This document shows positions 17,065 through 25,775 of a stretch of 64,000 nucleotides of DNA, one piece after another. A program made the position numbers and the translations under genes. The DNA is taken from assembly GCA_963739135.1 (NCBI GenBank), contig CAVTZG010000017.1:1069354-1133353 (forward strand). Direction: 5' to 3'. Source of the DNA: Palsa-504 sp963739135 (lineage in GTDB: Bacteria; Actinomycetota; Actinomycetes; Streptosporangiales; Streptosporangiaceae). The notes beneath the pieces were generated by a model. The model was not told the DNA's origin. It saw nothing but the letters and a program-made list of their open reading frames with translations, and did not search any database. Positions within the stretch are counted from its first letter, which is position 1; every line of letters starts with the position of its first letter.

Positions 17065-18687
17065 ATGGGCGCAGTTTCTGAAGTACCAATGACACCGCTG
17101 TCGTTCCTGGAACGGTCGGCTCGGGTGTGGCCGGACAAGGTCGCCGTGATCTACGGCAGCCGGCGCCTCACCTACTCGGAGTTCGCGGCGGAGACGGTGC
17201 GGGTGGCCAGTGCGCTCCGCGCCAGCGGCGTCGAACCCGGCGACCGGGTCGCCTACCTGATGCCGAACCTGCCCGAGATGCTCATCGGCCATTTCGCGGT
17301 GCCGCTGGCCGGCGGGGTGCTCGTGGCGATCAATACCCGCCTCACCGCCGAGGAAGTGTCGTACATCCTGCGGCACTCGGGGGCGAAGATGCTCGTGGCC
17401 GACGCCGCCCTGCTGCCGGTGGCCGTGGCCGCCGTGGATGGCGCTGGCACGGCAACTCAGATAGTGGTGGCCACGGATGCCGAGGCGGAACCCACCAGCG
17501 CAGATCTGGCTGCCGGGTCCCAGCTGGTGAGCTACCCGGAGTTCCTGGCCAGGCACAGCGCGGATCCGCTGCCGTGGTCGGTCCCGGACGAGCTCACTCC
17601 CATATCGATCAACTACACCTCCGGCACCACCGGGCGGCCGAAGGGCGTGATCTACACCCACCGCGGCGCCTACCTGAACTCGTTTGCGCAGATCATCCAT
17701 TCGCGGCACGACGAACACAGCGTCTACCTGTGGACGCTGCCGATGTTCCACTGCAACGGCTGGTGCGCCCCGTGGACGGTGACCGCCATCGGCGGCACGC
17801 AGGTGTGCCTGCGCGACGTGCGCGGCGATTCGATCTGGCAGCAACTGCGCCAGCACGGCGTCAGCCATCTGAACGCGGCGCCGACCGTGGTCAGCACCAT
17901 CCTGAACGCGAGTTCGGCCGAGCCGCTGACGCGGCCGGTCCTCATCACCACCGCCGGCGCGCCGCCGAGCCCCACGACGATCGCGGAGATGGAGCGGATG
18001 GGGTTCACGGTCGTGCACGTCTACGGGCTGACCGAGACCTACGGACCGATCACCTTCTGCCAGTTCCAGCCGCATTGGGCTGAGCTGACCGTCGAGCAGC
18101 GCGCCGCGCTGCAGGCGCGCCAGGGGGTCGGCATGGTCACCGCCGGGGGCGTTCGGGTCGTGGACGAGGAGATGGCCGACGTTCCGGCCGATGGCCAGAC
18201 GATGGGCGAGATCGTCATGCGCGGCAATACCGTCATGGCCGGCTACTACCTCGAGCCGGAGTCCACCGCCGAGGCGTTCCGCGGCGGCTGGTTCCACAGC
18301 GGCGATCTCGGTGTCATGCACCCCGACGGGTACATCGAGCTGCGCGACCGCGCCAAGGACATCGTGATCTCCGGCGGGGAGAACATCTCCACCGTCGAAG
18401 TGGAACAGGCGCTGATGAGCCACCCGCACGTCCTGGAGGCGGCGGTGGTCGGGGTACCCGACGAGAAGTGGGGGGAGCGGCCGAAGGCATTCGTGGTGCT
18501 GCGCCCCGGCACCAGCGCGACCCAGCAGGAACTGATCGCGCACGTGAAAACCAAGATCGCCGGCTACAAGTCGCCCCGCGAAGTCGTCATTATCGTGGAT
18601 CTGCCCAAGACCTCAACGGGCAAAATCCAGAAATTCGTGCTGCGCGAAAAGGAACGGGCCGGTCAGGGCCCACACGTGGAAGAATAG
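17065..18687 (+). CDS. Acyl-CoA synthetase (AMP-forming), short/medium-chain type
   Basis: A 540-aa ANL enzyme. Its P-loop is NYTSGTTGRPKGVIYTH (around 178-194). The motif LPMFHCNGWCAPWTV is typical of the branch that includes methylmercaptopropionate- and butyrate-type CoA ligases. The adenylate motif is VYGLTETYGP, the hinge is RAKDIVISGGENISTVEVE, and the catalytic lysine is in TSTGKIQKFVLREKE. It is a single gene with a dormancy-type box upstream and a strong terminator directly after. Its position next to thiolase and PHA synthase suggests it supplies acyl-CoA for polymer synthesis or degradation. Exact chain length is unknown. Confidence 0.92.
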   Translation: MGAVSEVPMTPLSFLERSARVWPDKVAVIYGSRRLTYSEFAAETVRVASALRASGVEPGDRVAYLMPNLPEMLIGHFAVPLAGGVLVAINTRLTAEEVSYILRHSGAKMLVADAALLPVAVAAVDGAGTATQIVVATDAEAEPTSADLAAGSQLVSYPEFLARHSADPLPWSVPDELTPISINYTSGTTGRPKGVIYTHRGAYLNSFAQIIHSRHDEHSVYLWTLPMFHCNGWCAPWTVTAIGGTQVCLRDVRGDSIWQQLRQHGVSHLNAAPTVVSTILNASSAEPLTRPVLITTAGAPPSPTTIAEMERMGFTVVHVYGLTETYGPITFCQFQPHWAELTVEQRAALQARQGVGMVTAGGVRVVDEEMADVPADGQTMGEIVMRGNTVMAGYYLEPESTAEAFRGGWFHSGDLGVMHPDGYIELRDRAKDIVISGGENISTVEVEQALMSHPHVLEAAVVGVPDEKWGERPKAFVVLRPGTSATQQELIAHVKTKIAGYKSPREVVIIVDLPKTSTGKIQKFVLREKERAGQGPHVEE

Positions 18688-18693
18688 CCGGTC

Positions 18694-18745
18694 TTCGCCC
18701 AGGGTCGGCCGAGCCAGCCTCCAGGCCCGGCCGACCCTGGGCGAA
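18694..18745. terminator. Rho-independent-type hairpin after the acyl-CoA synthetase
   Basis: TTCGCCCAGGGTCGGCCG (18694-18711) pairs with its exact complement at 18728-18745, an 18-bp stem with a 16-base loop, starting 7 bp after the stop codon. No T-tract follows, as is usual in high-GC actinobacteria. Confidence 0.8.
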
Positions 18746-18780
18746 CGCCACGGTCCGGACAGATACCTCCGGACAGATAC

Positions 18781-18825
18781 CGCCGAGCACCAGGTCGGGC
18801 CCTCGGCCCGACCTGGTGCTCGGCG
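18781..18825. terminator. Perfect 21-bp hairpin after the thiolase gene
   Basis: Positions 18781-18801 and 18805-18825 are exact inverted complements with a 3-base loop. The hairpin ends 10 bp from the thiolase stop on the minus strand. Together with the preceding hairpin it insulates the two convergent genes. A short duplication (CCGGACAGATACC) sits between the two hairpins. Confidence 0.85.
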
Positions 18826-18834
18826 CGGCCGGGC

Positions 18835-20016
18835 TCAGACCCGCTCGAAGATGGTGGCGATGCCCTGCCCGCCACCGATGCACATCGTGTTGAGCGCGTA
18901 CCGGCCGCCGGTGCGCTTGAGCTCGTACAGCGACTTGACGACCAGGATGGCCCCGGTGGCGCCGACCGGGTGGCCGAGGGAGATGCCGCTGCCGTTCGGG
19001 TTGGTGCGGTCGAGGGGCAGGTCCAGCTCCCTGACCACGGCCAGCGCCTGGGCCGCGAAGGCCTCGTTGACCTCGAGCACGTCGATCTCGTCGACCTTGA
19101 GGCCGGTGCGGTCCAGCACCTTGCGCGTCGCGGGCACCGGGCCCATGCCCATGATCCGCGGCTCGACGCCGGCGTGACCGTAGCCGACCAGCCTGCCGAG
19201 CGGGGTCAAGCCGTGGCGGTTCACGAACGATTCCGAGGCGACCACCACGGCCGCGGCGGCGTCGTTGAGGCCGGACGCGTTGCCCGCGGTGACCGTGCCG
19301 TCCTTGCTGAACGCGGGCCGCAGCTTGGCCATGTCCTCCAGGCTGACTTCCGGCCGGATGTGCTCGTCGGCCTCGACGACGGTGACCTTGCCCTTCCGGC
19401 CGGGGATCTCGACCGGGAGGATCTGCTCCTTGAAGTACCCGGCGGCGGCGGCGGCCGCGGCGCGGCGGTGGCTCTCGGCGGCCAGCTCGTCCTGGTCTTC
19501 CCGGCTGATGTGGAAGTCGGTGGCCACGTTCTCCGCGGTCACGCCCATGTGGCAGCCGTCGAACGGGTCGGACAGCGCGCCGGTCACGGCGTCGACCGCG
19601 ACGCCCTCGCCCATCCGCTGGCCCCAGCGCATGGCGGGCAGCCAGTACGGGGCGCGGCTCATCGACTCGACCCCGCCGGCCACCGCGACCTCGCAGTCGC
19701 CCAGCATGATCGCCTGCGCAGCGGACACGATGGCCTGCATCCCGCTGCCGCACAGCCGGTTCACGGTCAGCGCCGGCGTACCGATGTTCAGGCCGCCGTT
19801 CACGCCCGCCACCCGGGATATGTACATGTCACGGGTTTCGGTGTGGAGCACGTTGCCGAACACGATGTGGCCGACGTCATCCGCGCTCACGCCCGCCCGG
19901 CTGACCGCCTCGCGGACCACCATGGCGGCCAGGTCACAGGGCGGGACGGAGGCCAGCCCGCCGCCGTACTTGCCGATCGGGGTCCGGACGCCGGACACGA
20001 CGAATACGTCTTCCAT
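18835..20016 (-). CDS. phaA: Acetyl-CoA C-acetyltransferase (thiolase)
   Basis: A 393-aa thiolase that condenses or cleaves acetoacetyl-CoA. The ATG at 20016 is chosen because TGAGGAAAATC precedes it; an ATG at 20028 lies inside that ribosome-binding region. The acyl-accepting cysteine is Cys89 in NRLCGSGMQA. The other thiolase motifs are VLEVNEAFAAQ, GHPVGATGA and the C-terminal MCIGGGQG with the catalytic cysteine. It is divergent from the PHA synthase with about 600 bp between. With a FabG/PhaB-type reductase at 39 kb the window carries all three classic steps from acetyl-CoA to polyhydroxybutyrate, though not in one operon. Confidence 0.93.
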   Translation of the reverse strand: MEDVFVVSGVRTPIGKYGGGLASVPPCDLAAMVVREAVSRAGVSADDVGHIVFGNVLHTETRDMYISRVAGVNGGLNIGTPALTVNRLCGSGMQAIVSAAQAIMLGDCEVAVAGGVESMSRAPYWLPAMRWGQRMGEGVAVDAVTGALSDPFDGCHMGVTAENVATDFHISREDQDELAAESHRRAAAAAAAGYFKEQILPVEIPGRKGKVTVVEADEHIRPEVSLEDMAKLRPAFSKDGTVTAGNASGLNDAAAAVVVASESFVNRHGLTPLGRLVGYGHAGVEPRIMGMGPVPATRKVLDRTGLKVDEIDVLEVNEAFAAQALAVVRELDLPLDRTNPNGSGISLGHPVGATGAILVVKSLYELKRTGGRYALNTMCIGGGQGIATIFERV

Positions 20017-20029
20017 GATTTTCCTCATC

Positions 20030-20205
20030 TCACGTGTCGAGGCCGCCGTTGACGGCCCAGGCCTGACCGGTGTGGCCGGCCGGTTTGCGGCATGCTTGCG
20101 CGCCGGATCGTTCCGCCATGCCCGCGGGGATGACGGCCAGCGGGCCTGCGGTGATGTAGCCCCGTGATGGCGTTGACAGTCAGGCGGGATCCGGCGCCGA
20201 CTGGG
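20030..20205 (-). pseudogene. Remnant of a short-chain dehydrogenase/reductase C-terminus
   Basis: Directly upstream of the thiolase, the minus strand encodes GQAWAVNGGLDT and a stop, the typical SDR end (Thr-Gly-Gln plus Val-x-Gly-Gly). Further upstream the pieces LTVNAI and, in another frame, GYITAGPLAVIPAGMAE resemble the SDR segment Val-Asn-x-x-x-Pro-Gly. They would join if one base were restored. No intact N-terminal part is visible. An ancestral reductase-thiolase pair (phaB-phaA) may have lost its reductase here. Confidence 0.4.
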
Positions 20206-20468
20206 ACCGGGCCCTGGCCAGCATGAAGATGACCTCCCGGGCCAGCGACGTGGCCAGCCCGGACGGCCCGGACCTGGACGCCGCGTCGTTCGCCCGCGGT
20301 GGTCATCGCTTCGCTCCTATCTGTTCACGCTCGTTGCGCTGTCCCCTCCGATGACCTGCCGGGATGGTAAGGCCAGGGTGGTGCCGACGGCCGACGCCGC
20401 GGGACAGTCTGCCCGGCCGCTGTGATGCCTGAACTCATGACGTTAACAGCGCCGTTATGGGCCGCTAG
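20206..20468. other. Intergenic DNA without a convincing gene
   Basis: Short frames on both strands have no recognisable domain or good start. A plus-strand frame beginning MKMTSRASDVASPDG near 20225 reads like coding sequence but is short and lacks a clear ribosome-binding site. It may belong to the decayed gene next to it. Confidence 0.4.
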
Positions 20469-20504
20469 CGGACGAAGGTCCCGGAATTTGCGGCCCTAGG
20501 TCCC
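20469..20504. promoter_or_regulatory. Paired DosR/DevR-type boxes upstream of PHA synthase
   Basis: CGGACGAAGGTCCC (20469-20482) and CGGCCCTAGGTCCC (20491-20504) both fit the GGGAC-N4-GTCCC pattern, each with a perfect right half-site. Their starts are 22 bp apart, two helical turns. The pair ends about 110 bp before the phaC ATG. The paired layout repeats that at 27917 and 60468. Confidence 0.5.
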
Positions 20505-20615
20505 TTTCGACCGGGACATCCCGGCCTTGTCCGGTCGGGTCTGGTTGAGCACGGTGGGATCAGGGACGCAGGCCGAAGTTCTAGCTTTGCCGCGTACGGT
20601 GCACCGGGAGAGGTC

Positions 20616-22274
20616 ATGAGCACAGAAGACAGATCCGCCAATGTCACGGGAATGATGTCCGAGGCCACCGAAGCAGCGGCCGGCATGCTGCCGATGGACA
20701 TGGTCAACGCGATTGCCGAGCTCGCCGATCCTGCCGCGATGGCGAAGGAGATGCCGTGGCTGGCCGAAGAACTGACCAAGATCGCGCTCGGCAAGTCAGA
20801 CATCTCGTTCGACAAGCGGGACCAGCGCTTCGCCGACGAGGCCTGGCAGACGATCCCCTATTTCCGCATCCTCGGCCAGTCATACCGGCTGTTCGAGATG
20901 TGGATGAACCGGATGTACGAGTCGGCCGGCGGCTCCTGGCAGAACAAGGCACGCGCCCGCTTCGCGGCCGACGTCATCTCGGCCGCGCTGTCTCCGACCA
21001 ACTACCTGGGCACCAACCCGGCCGCCCTCCGGGAGGCGTTCGAGACCAGCGGCCTGTCGCTGGTCAAGGGCGGCGAGAACATGATGAAGGATCTGGCTCG
21101 CGGCGGGATGCCCTCCATGGTCGACCGGGCGCAGTTCAAGGTCGGGACGGACCTCGCCGCCACGCCGGGTGCTGTGGTGTACCGGGAAGAGATGTTCGAG
21201 CTGCTGCAGTACAAGCCCGTCACGCCCCGGGTCCGCAGCCTTCCGCTGATGATGATCCCGCCGCAGATCAACCGGCACTACATCATGGATCTGGCGCCCG
21301 GGCGGTCGCTGGTCGAGTTCGCCGTCAGCCAGGGCATCCAGGCGTTCATGGTCGTCTGGCGGAACCCAAGCGCAACGCGCGGCGAGGGGAAGTGGGGACT
21401 GGACGACTACATCGCCGCGGCGGAACGGGCCGCCGACGTGGTCAAGAAGATCGCGCATACCGACCATTTGAACCTGCTCGGGCTGTGCGCCGGCGGCATC
21501 ACGGCCGCGTACGTGCTCGCGCACCTGGCCGCGGTGGGCGACAACTCGGTCAAGTCGGCGACCTTCGTCGTGACCATGATGACCGGTGATAAGCCGAACG
21601 TCGTGGGCATGCTGGACACCGCCGAGTCGCGCAAGGTCCTGGAACAGGCCGCCGCGGCCGAGCAGATCGTTCCCGGGACCGCGCTGCGCAGCCTGTTCGC
21701 CATGCTGCGGCCGAACGACCTGGTCTACAACTACCTGGTCAGCGGATGGCTGATGGGCAAGTCCCCCGCTCCGTTCGACGTCCTGGCGTGGAATGACGAC
21801 GCGACCCGGATCTCGGCCAGGTTCGGATTGGAGTCGAGCCGGCTGGCGATGGAAGGATGGGACGGCAACGGGCCGACGCTGCTCGGCGTCAAGACCGACT
21901 TCAGCAAGGTCACCTGCGACAGCTACCACGTGGGCGGCTACACCGACCACATCACGGCCTGGCGGGCCTGCTACGACACCGCCCACCTGGTCGGCGGCGC
22001 CGACAAGGAGATGACCCTCATCAAGTCCGGTCATATCCAGTCGGTTGTCTACCCGGCGGACAGCGCGCGGTACGACCGCTGGTACGGGCCGCCCACGCCG
22101 ACGGATCCCGACGAGTGGATCAAGACAACCCCGGTGGAGAAGGGCTCCTGGTGGCGGCCGTGGACCGAATGGCTGAGCGCCCGCTCCGGCAACGAGCGGC
22201 AGGCACGCGCCACTCTCGGCAGCCGCCAGTACCCGCCGCTCGGCCCGGCCCCCGGCACCTACGTGTTCGAGTAG
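20616..22274 (+). CDS. phaC: Polyhydroxyalkanoate synthase
   Basis: A 552-aa polymerase that joins (R)-3-hydroxyacyl-CoA units into storage polyester at the granule surface. The lipase-like box GLCAGG carries the catalytic Cys291. The other members of the triad are Asp444 in GGYTDHITAW and His473 in KSGHIQSVVYP. These spacings match characterised class I synthases, although the protein is shorter at the N-terminus. SFDKRDQRFADEAWQ is the usual N-terminal domain signature. There is no phaE or phaR beside it. Paired dormancy-type boxes upstream suggest induction at low oxygen. Confidence 0.94.
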   Translation: MSTEDRSANVTGMMSEATEAAAGMLPMDMVNAIAELADPAAMAKEMPWLAEELTKIALGKSDISFDKRDQRFADEAWQTIPYFRILGQSYRLFEMWMNRMYESAGGSWQNKARARFAADVISAALSPTNYLGTNPAALREAFETSGLSLVKGGENMMKDLARGGMPSMVDRAQFKVGTDLAATPGAVVYREEMFELLQYKPVTPRVRSLPLMMIPPQINRHYIMDLAPGRSLVEFAVSQGIQAFMVVWRNPSATRGEGKWGLDDYIAAAERAADVVKKIAHTDHLNLLGLCAGGITAAYVLAHLAAVGDNSVKSATFVVTMMTGDKPNVVGMLDTAESRKVLEQAAAAEQIVPGTALRSLFAMLRPNDLVYNYLVSGWLMGKSPAPFDVLAWNDDATRISARFGLESSRLAMEGWDGNGPTLLGVKTDFSKVTCDSYHVGGYTDHITAWRACYDTAHLVGGADKEMTLIKSGHIQSVVYPADSARYDRWYGPPTPTDPDEWIKTTPVEKGSWWRPWTEWLSARSGNERQARATLGSRQYPPLGPAPGTYVFE

Positions 22275-22300
22275 CCCGGCCTCGAGTGACCGTCCCTGGA

Positions 22301-22335
22301 CGCGATCTTGTACGCACGCGCGTACCAAGATCGCG
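22301..22335. terminator. Hairpin terminator between phaC and the adenylate kinase gene
   Basis: CGCGATCTTG (22301-22310) pairs with CAAGATCGCG (22326-22335), and inside it TACGC pairs with GCGTA, with one bulged C and an ACGC loop. It lies between two convergent genes and can serve both. Confidence 0.8.
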
Positions 22336-22427
22336 GAATGGGATCAGTTACCCCCGCGAAGGCGGGGCTGAACAGGTGATCTCGAGCGTCGGCACAGCGC
22401 CCGATACGTCCCGTTACTACCTGCCCG

Positions 22428-23105
22428 CTACCGCGCCTCAGCCTGGCTGCTCGCCGCCATCAGGCGGGAGGGCGGCAGCCCGATCCGGTCCCTGATGGCC
22501 TGCTGGACCTGCTGCTTGCCGGGCCGGGTGTCCACCGTGATGACGTACTCCTTGCGGCGGAAGATGTCCAGCACGGGATTGGTCTTCTCGTGGTACTCGC
22601 GGAGCCGGACGGCGAGCGCCTCCTCGGTGTCGTCCTCGCGCCTGATCAGCTCGCCACCGCAGGCGTCGCACTTCCCCTCGGTAGACGGGCTGTTGTCGAT
22701 CAGGCTGTAGTCCAGCCCGCAGCCCGCGCACAGCCGCCGGGCGAGCACCCGGCGCGCCACCTCGCTGTCGGGCAGGTCCAGGTGGATCACCCCGTCGAGG
22801 TCGTAGCTTTCCAGGAAGAACTCCGCCTGCCGCTGGTTGCGCGGGAAGCCGTCGATGATGAAGCCGTAGTTCCAGTCATGCTCGCTGAGCCGTTGCTTCA
22901 CCACGCCCTCGACGAGGTCGTCGCCGACCAGCAATCCCGCCGCCATCGTGCGCCTGACCTGCGCGCCGAGCTTGGTATGGTGCTGGACGTTCCACCGGAA
23001 GATGTCCCCGACAGCGATGTGCTCGAGGTCAAGGTCCCCGGCGAGCATTTTCGCGTGAGTTCCCTTGCCGCTGCCCTGGATGCCCATGATCACGTATTTC
23101 CGCAT
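22428..23105 (-). CDS. adk: Adenylate kinase (zinc-lid type)
   Basis: A 225-aa nucleoside monophosphate kinase that balances ATP, ADP and AMP. The P-loop is GIQGSGKGTHAK near the N-terminus, DGFPRNQRQAEFF binds AMP, and the LID domain has two Cys pairs (CAGC and CDAC) that would bind zinc. The ATG at 23105 is chosen because MRKYVIMGIQGSGKG is the usual start. It does not sit in the ribosomal-protein operon that normally holds adk, so it may be a second copy tied to the adjacent energy-metabolism genes. Confidence 0.88.
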   Translation of the reverse strand: MRKYVIMGIQGSGKGTHAKMLAGDLDLEHIAVGDIFRWNVQHHTKLGAQVRRTMAAGLLVGDDLVEGVVKQRLSEHDWNYGFIIDGFPRNQRQAEFFLESYDLDGVIHLDLPDSEVARRVLARRLCAGCGLDYSLIDNSPSTEGKCDACGGELIRREDDTEEALAVRLREYHEKTNPVLDIFRRKEYVITVDTRPGKQQVQQAIRDRIGLPPSRLMAASSQAEAR

Positions 23106-23238
23106 GTAAGCCACTTTCGCACGGAAGCGGCCGTGGCAGCGCACCGGATCCCCGAGGTGGTCGGCGGGTAGCCAAGGAGTGGCTTGAGATATGCTGCCCG
23201 GCACTTGGCTCGCCGCGGCGCGCTCGGATTCGGCGTGC

Positions 23239-23526
23239 CTACCCTTCGCGGAACTGGACGCCGAACCCGCCGCGGGGATAGTGCCATTTCAGCGCGCCAG
23301 GGGCCGCAACCGCCAGGCAGGTTCCGCACTCCAGGCAGGCGGCGTACTCCACGGAGATGGTCCCGTCAGGTTCCTCGGCGTAGACGTGGGCCGGGCAGCA
23401 GGCGACGAGGAGCTTGCCGGTGCCGGTGGCCTTGGCGATCTCCTGGTTGACCTCGATGTGGCTCTGCTCCTCGTCGAGGAGGAAGCGGTTCTTGGTCAGG
23501 CGTTCGGGGACAGACAGCGGTTTCAT
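23239..23526 (-). CDS. fixX: Ferredoxin-like protein FixX
   Basis: A 95-aa Fe-S protein that partners with FixC. The cysteines lie in CCPAHVY and, later, CLECGTC, and the C-terminus YPRGGFGVQFREG is the FixX signature. The residue that would be the fourth cysteine after CLECGTC is alanine. One [4Fe-4S] cluster, ligated as in ETF:quinone oxidoreductase (CPA plus CxxCxxC), is therefore expected. It overlaps fixC by 4 bp. Confidence 0.92.
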   Translation of the reverse strand: MKPLSVPERLTKNRFLLDEEQSHIEVNQEIAKATGTGKLLVACCPAHVYAEEPDGTISVEYAACLECGTCLAVAAPGALKWHYPRGGFGVQFREG

Positions 23527-24833
23527 AGTGCGCGCGCTCCTGCGATGCCGTCTCGGACGAGCTGCCTCATCTTCAGCGGGGACCGGGCCAGGTTCCTGCG
23601 GGCCACCTTGAGCAGATGCTGGCGGGGCTGGGTGTCGAGGTTGAACGTGCCGTAAAGGACGTTGGCGAACAGCTCGCCGTACTGCTTGTACATCCGCTCC
23701 ACTTCGAGGAAGTGCGGGGCCTTGGCGTAGGTCTTCATGTCCTGGCCCACGTAAGAAGCGGACAGCTTGTCCCGGTAGCGGGCCAGGGCCGCCTTGGAGG
23801 TGTCCTTCTGGTCCAGCGCGTCGCCGATGGCCTCGGCGGCGGCGACGGCGGAGCCGACGGCCAGGTCCATACCGCGCACGGTCAGGCCGGTGTTGAGGGT
23901 GAGGCCGGCGGCGTCGCCGACCACCACCATGCCGCCGGTGACGATATCGCCGACCATCTGCAGGCCGCCCTCGGCGACCAGGTGGCAGCCGTACTCGAGC
24001 ACCTCGCCCCCCTCGAGGTAGGGGGCGATGAACCGGTGCTGCAGGAAGTGGTCGAAGATGTCGGTGACCACCTGCTGCCTGGCCGTGAGGTCATCCAGGC
24101 GCACCACGATGCCGACGGACAGCGAGTCCAGGTTGGTGTACAGGAAGCCGCCACCGCCCACGCCCTGGGTGCAGTCGCCGACCACGGCGAGCGCCGCGCC
24201 CTCATCACCAGTCAGGTTGAACCGTTGCTCTATCGTCTCGCGGGGCAGCGATATCACCGACTTCACGCCGACGGCGAGGTGGTTCAGCGGCTCCTTCTGG
24301 CGCAGGCCGGCCTCCTTGGCGATGAAGGAGTTCACGCCGTCGGCGGCCACGACCACGTGGGCCCGCAGTTCGTCGTCACCGGCCTGGACGCCGACGACCC
24401 TGGTGCCTTCGGTCAGCACGCGGTCCACGCGGACGCCGGGCATGATCATGGCCCCGGCCTCCTCGCACTTCTCGGACAGCCAGGCGTCCAGCTTGGCCCG
24501 CAGCACCGTGACGGCGTTGACGGGGTCGGCCAGCCTGGCGTCCCTATAGTCGATGGCGACCGAGCTATCGGCGTTAAGGAAGTTGATGTAGTTGCGGGTG
24601 ATCCTGCGCTCGACCGGCGCCTCGTGGCCGAAATCGGGGAAGACCTGCTGGATGCCGCGGGAGTACAGGACGCCGCCGGAGAGGTTCTTCGACCCGGGCG
24701 CCTCGCCTCGCTCAATGAGCAGCACCGAGCGTCCCTGCCGCGCGAGCTGATAGGCCGCGACGCAGCCCGCGATGCCGGCGCCGATGACGATGACCTCGAA
24801 GTCAGGCTCTGCTGTTTGCGCTGTTTGCGTCAT
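23523..24833 (-). CDS. fixC: FixC, FAD-dependent ETF:quinone oxidoreductase-like protein
   Basis: A 436-aa flavoprotein. The N-terminal Rossmann motif is VIGAGIAGCVAAYQLARQG, with GSKNLSGGVLYS next, and the GDAAGLTLNTGLTVRGMDLA segment binds the rest of FAD. With FixX it is equivalent to the two parts of ETF:quinone oxidoreductase. In FixABCX complexes of diazotrophs the set bifurcates electrons from NADH to ferredoxin and quinone. Here the adjacent acyl-CoA dehydrogenase suggests electrons come from acyl-CoA through EtfAB. Direction and bifurcation are not decided by sequence alone. Confidence 0.94.
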   Translation of the reverse strand: MTQTAQTAEPDFEVIVIGAGIAGCVAAYQLARQGRSVLLIERGEAPGSKNLSGGVLYSRGIQQVFPDFGHEAPVERRITRNYINFLNADSSVAIDYRDARLADPVNAVTVLRAKLDAWLSEKCEEAGAMIMPGVRVDRVLTEGTRVVGVQAGDDELRAHVVVAADGVNSFIAKEAGLRQKEPLNHLAVGVKSVISLPRETIEQRFNLTGDEGAALAVVGDCTQGVGGGGFLYTNLDSLSVGIVVRLDDLTARQQVVTDIFDHFLQHRFIAPYLEGGEVLEYGCHLVAEGGLQMVGDIVTGGMVVVGDAAGLTLNTGLTVRGMDLAVGSAVAAAEAIGDALDQKDTSKAALARYRDKLSASYVGQDMKTYAKAPHFLEVERMYKQYGELFANVLYGTFNLDTQPRQHLLKVARRNLARSPLKMRQLVRDGIAGARAL

Positions 24834-24842
24834 CTGGCACCG

Positions 24843-25754
24843 TCACTTCAGCGCGGCGATGATCGCCGGCACGAGCTGGTAGAGGTCACCGACCAGGCCG
24901 TAGTCGGTCTGGGTGAAGACCGCGGCGTTCGGGTCGGAGTTGACCGCCACGATCGTCTCCGCCCCGGTCACGCCGACCATGTGCTGGAGCTGGCCGGAGA
25001 TGCCGACAGCGAAGTAGAGCTGGGGGGCGATGTGCGCCCCGGAGCTGCCGATGTAGCGGTCCTTGCCCATCCAGTTCAGGCCCTCGGCGACCGGGCGGGA
25101 ACAGGCGACCTCGGCCTCGAGGGCACGGGCGAGCTCCTCCATCATGGCCAGGTCCTCCTTGGCCTTGAGGCCGCGGCCGACGCCGATCACCCGGTGGGCC
25201 GAGTTGAGGTCCACCTTCTCGAAGCCGTGCGTCCTGGTCTCGATCACCTTCAGGCCCAGCGGCGCCACGGTGATCTCTTCGATGGGCGCGCTCGAGCCGG
25301 CGGGCGGCGGCACGGAACCGCCGTCGAGCAGCAGGGCAACCGGGCCGGAAACGGCGACGGTCTCATCGGAGATGTCGCCGAAGACGGCGTTGACCACGGT
25401 GGTGGTGTCGCCGTCGAGGCTCACCGACCGGGCGCCAGTGAGGACCGCCGCCTTGAGCCGGGCTGCGGCGGCGCCCAGCAGCACGCGCTCGCCGGGGTTG
25501 CGGCCGGCCAGGACCACGCGGGGCGGGTCGGCGGCCAGGGTGTCGGCCACCGCCTGAGCGCTGGCTTCGGGAGGCGCGTCATCCGGCGCGTGGCACCAGA
25601 CCACCTTGTCCACGCCGCTGTTCGCCACCGTCTCGGCCACCGAGCGGGGCCCGGCCACCACGGCTGCCACCGGCCCGCCCAGGGAACACGCGACCGTGAC
25701 GAGGTTGCCGACCGTCGGCTGGTCCGCTACGACGATCCAGGCGTTCACGCTCAT
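24843..25754 (-). CDS. etfA: Electron transfer flavoprotein alpha subunit (FixB)
   Basis: A 303-aa ETF alpha. The C-terminal FAD-binding domain shows VIGVGRGLKAKEDLAMMEEL, GSSGAHIAPQLYFAVGISG and VAVNSDPNAAVF. It lies between fixC and the beta subunit, with 9 bp to fixC and 21 bp to fixA, so the four genes are one operon. Confidence 0.94.
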   Translation of the reverse strand: MSVNAWIVVADQPTVGNLVTVACSLGGPVAAVVAGPRSVAETVANSGVDKVVWCHAPDDAPPEASAQAVADTLAADPPRVVLAGRNPGERVLLGAAAARLKAAVLTGARSVSLDGDTTTVVNAVFGDISDETVAVSGPVALLLDGGSVPPPAGSSAPIEEITVAPLGLKVIETRTHGFEKVDLNSAHRVIGVGRGLKAKEDLAMMEELARALEAEVACSRPVAEGLNWMGKDRYIGSSGAHIAPQLYFAVGISGQLQHMVGVTGAETIVAVNSDPNAAVFTQTDYGLVGDLYQLVPAIIAALK

Positions 25755-25775
25755 TGTCTGGCTCCTTCTGTGTGT

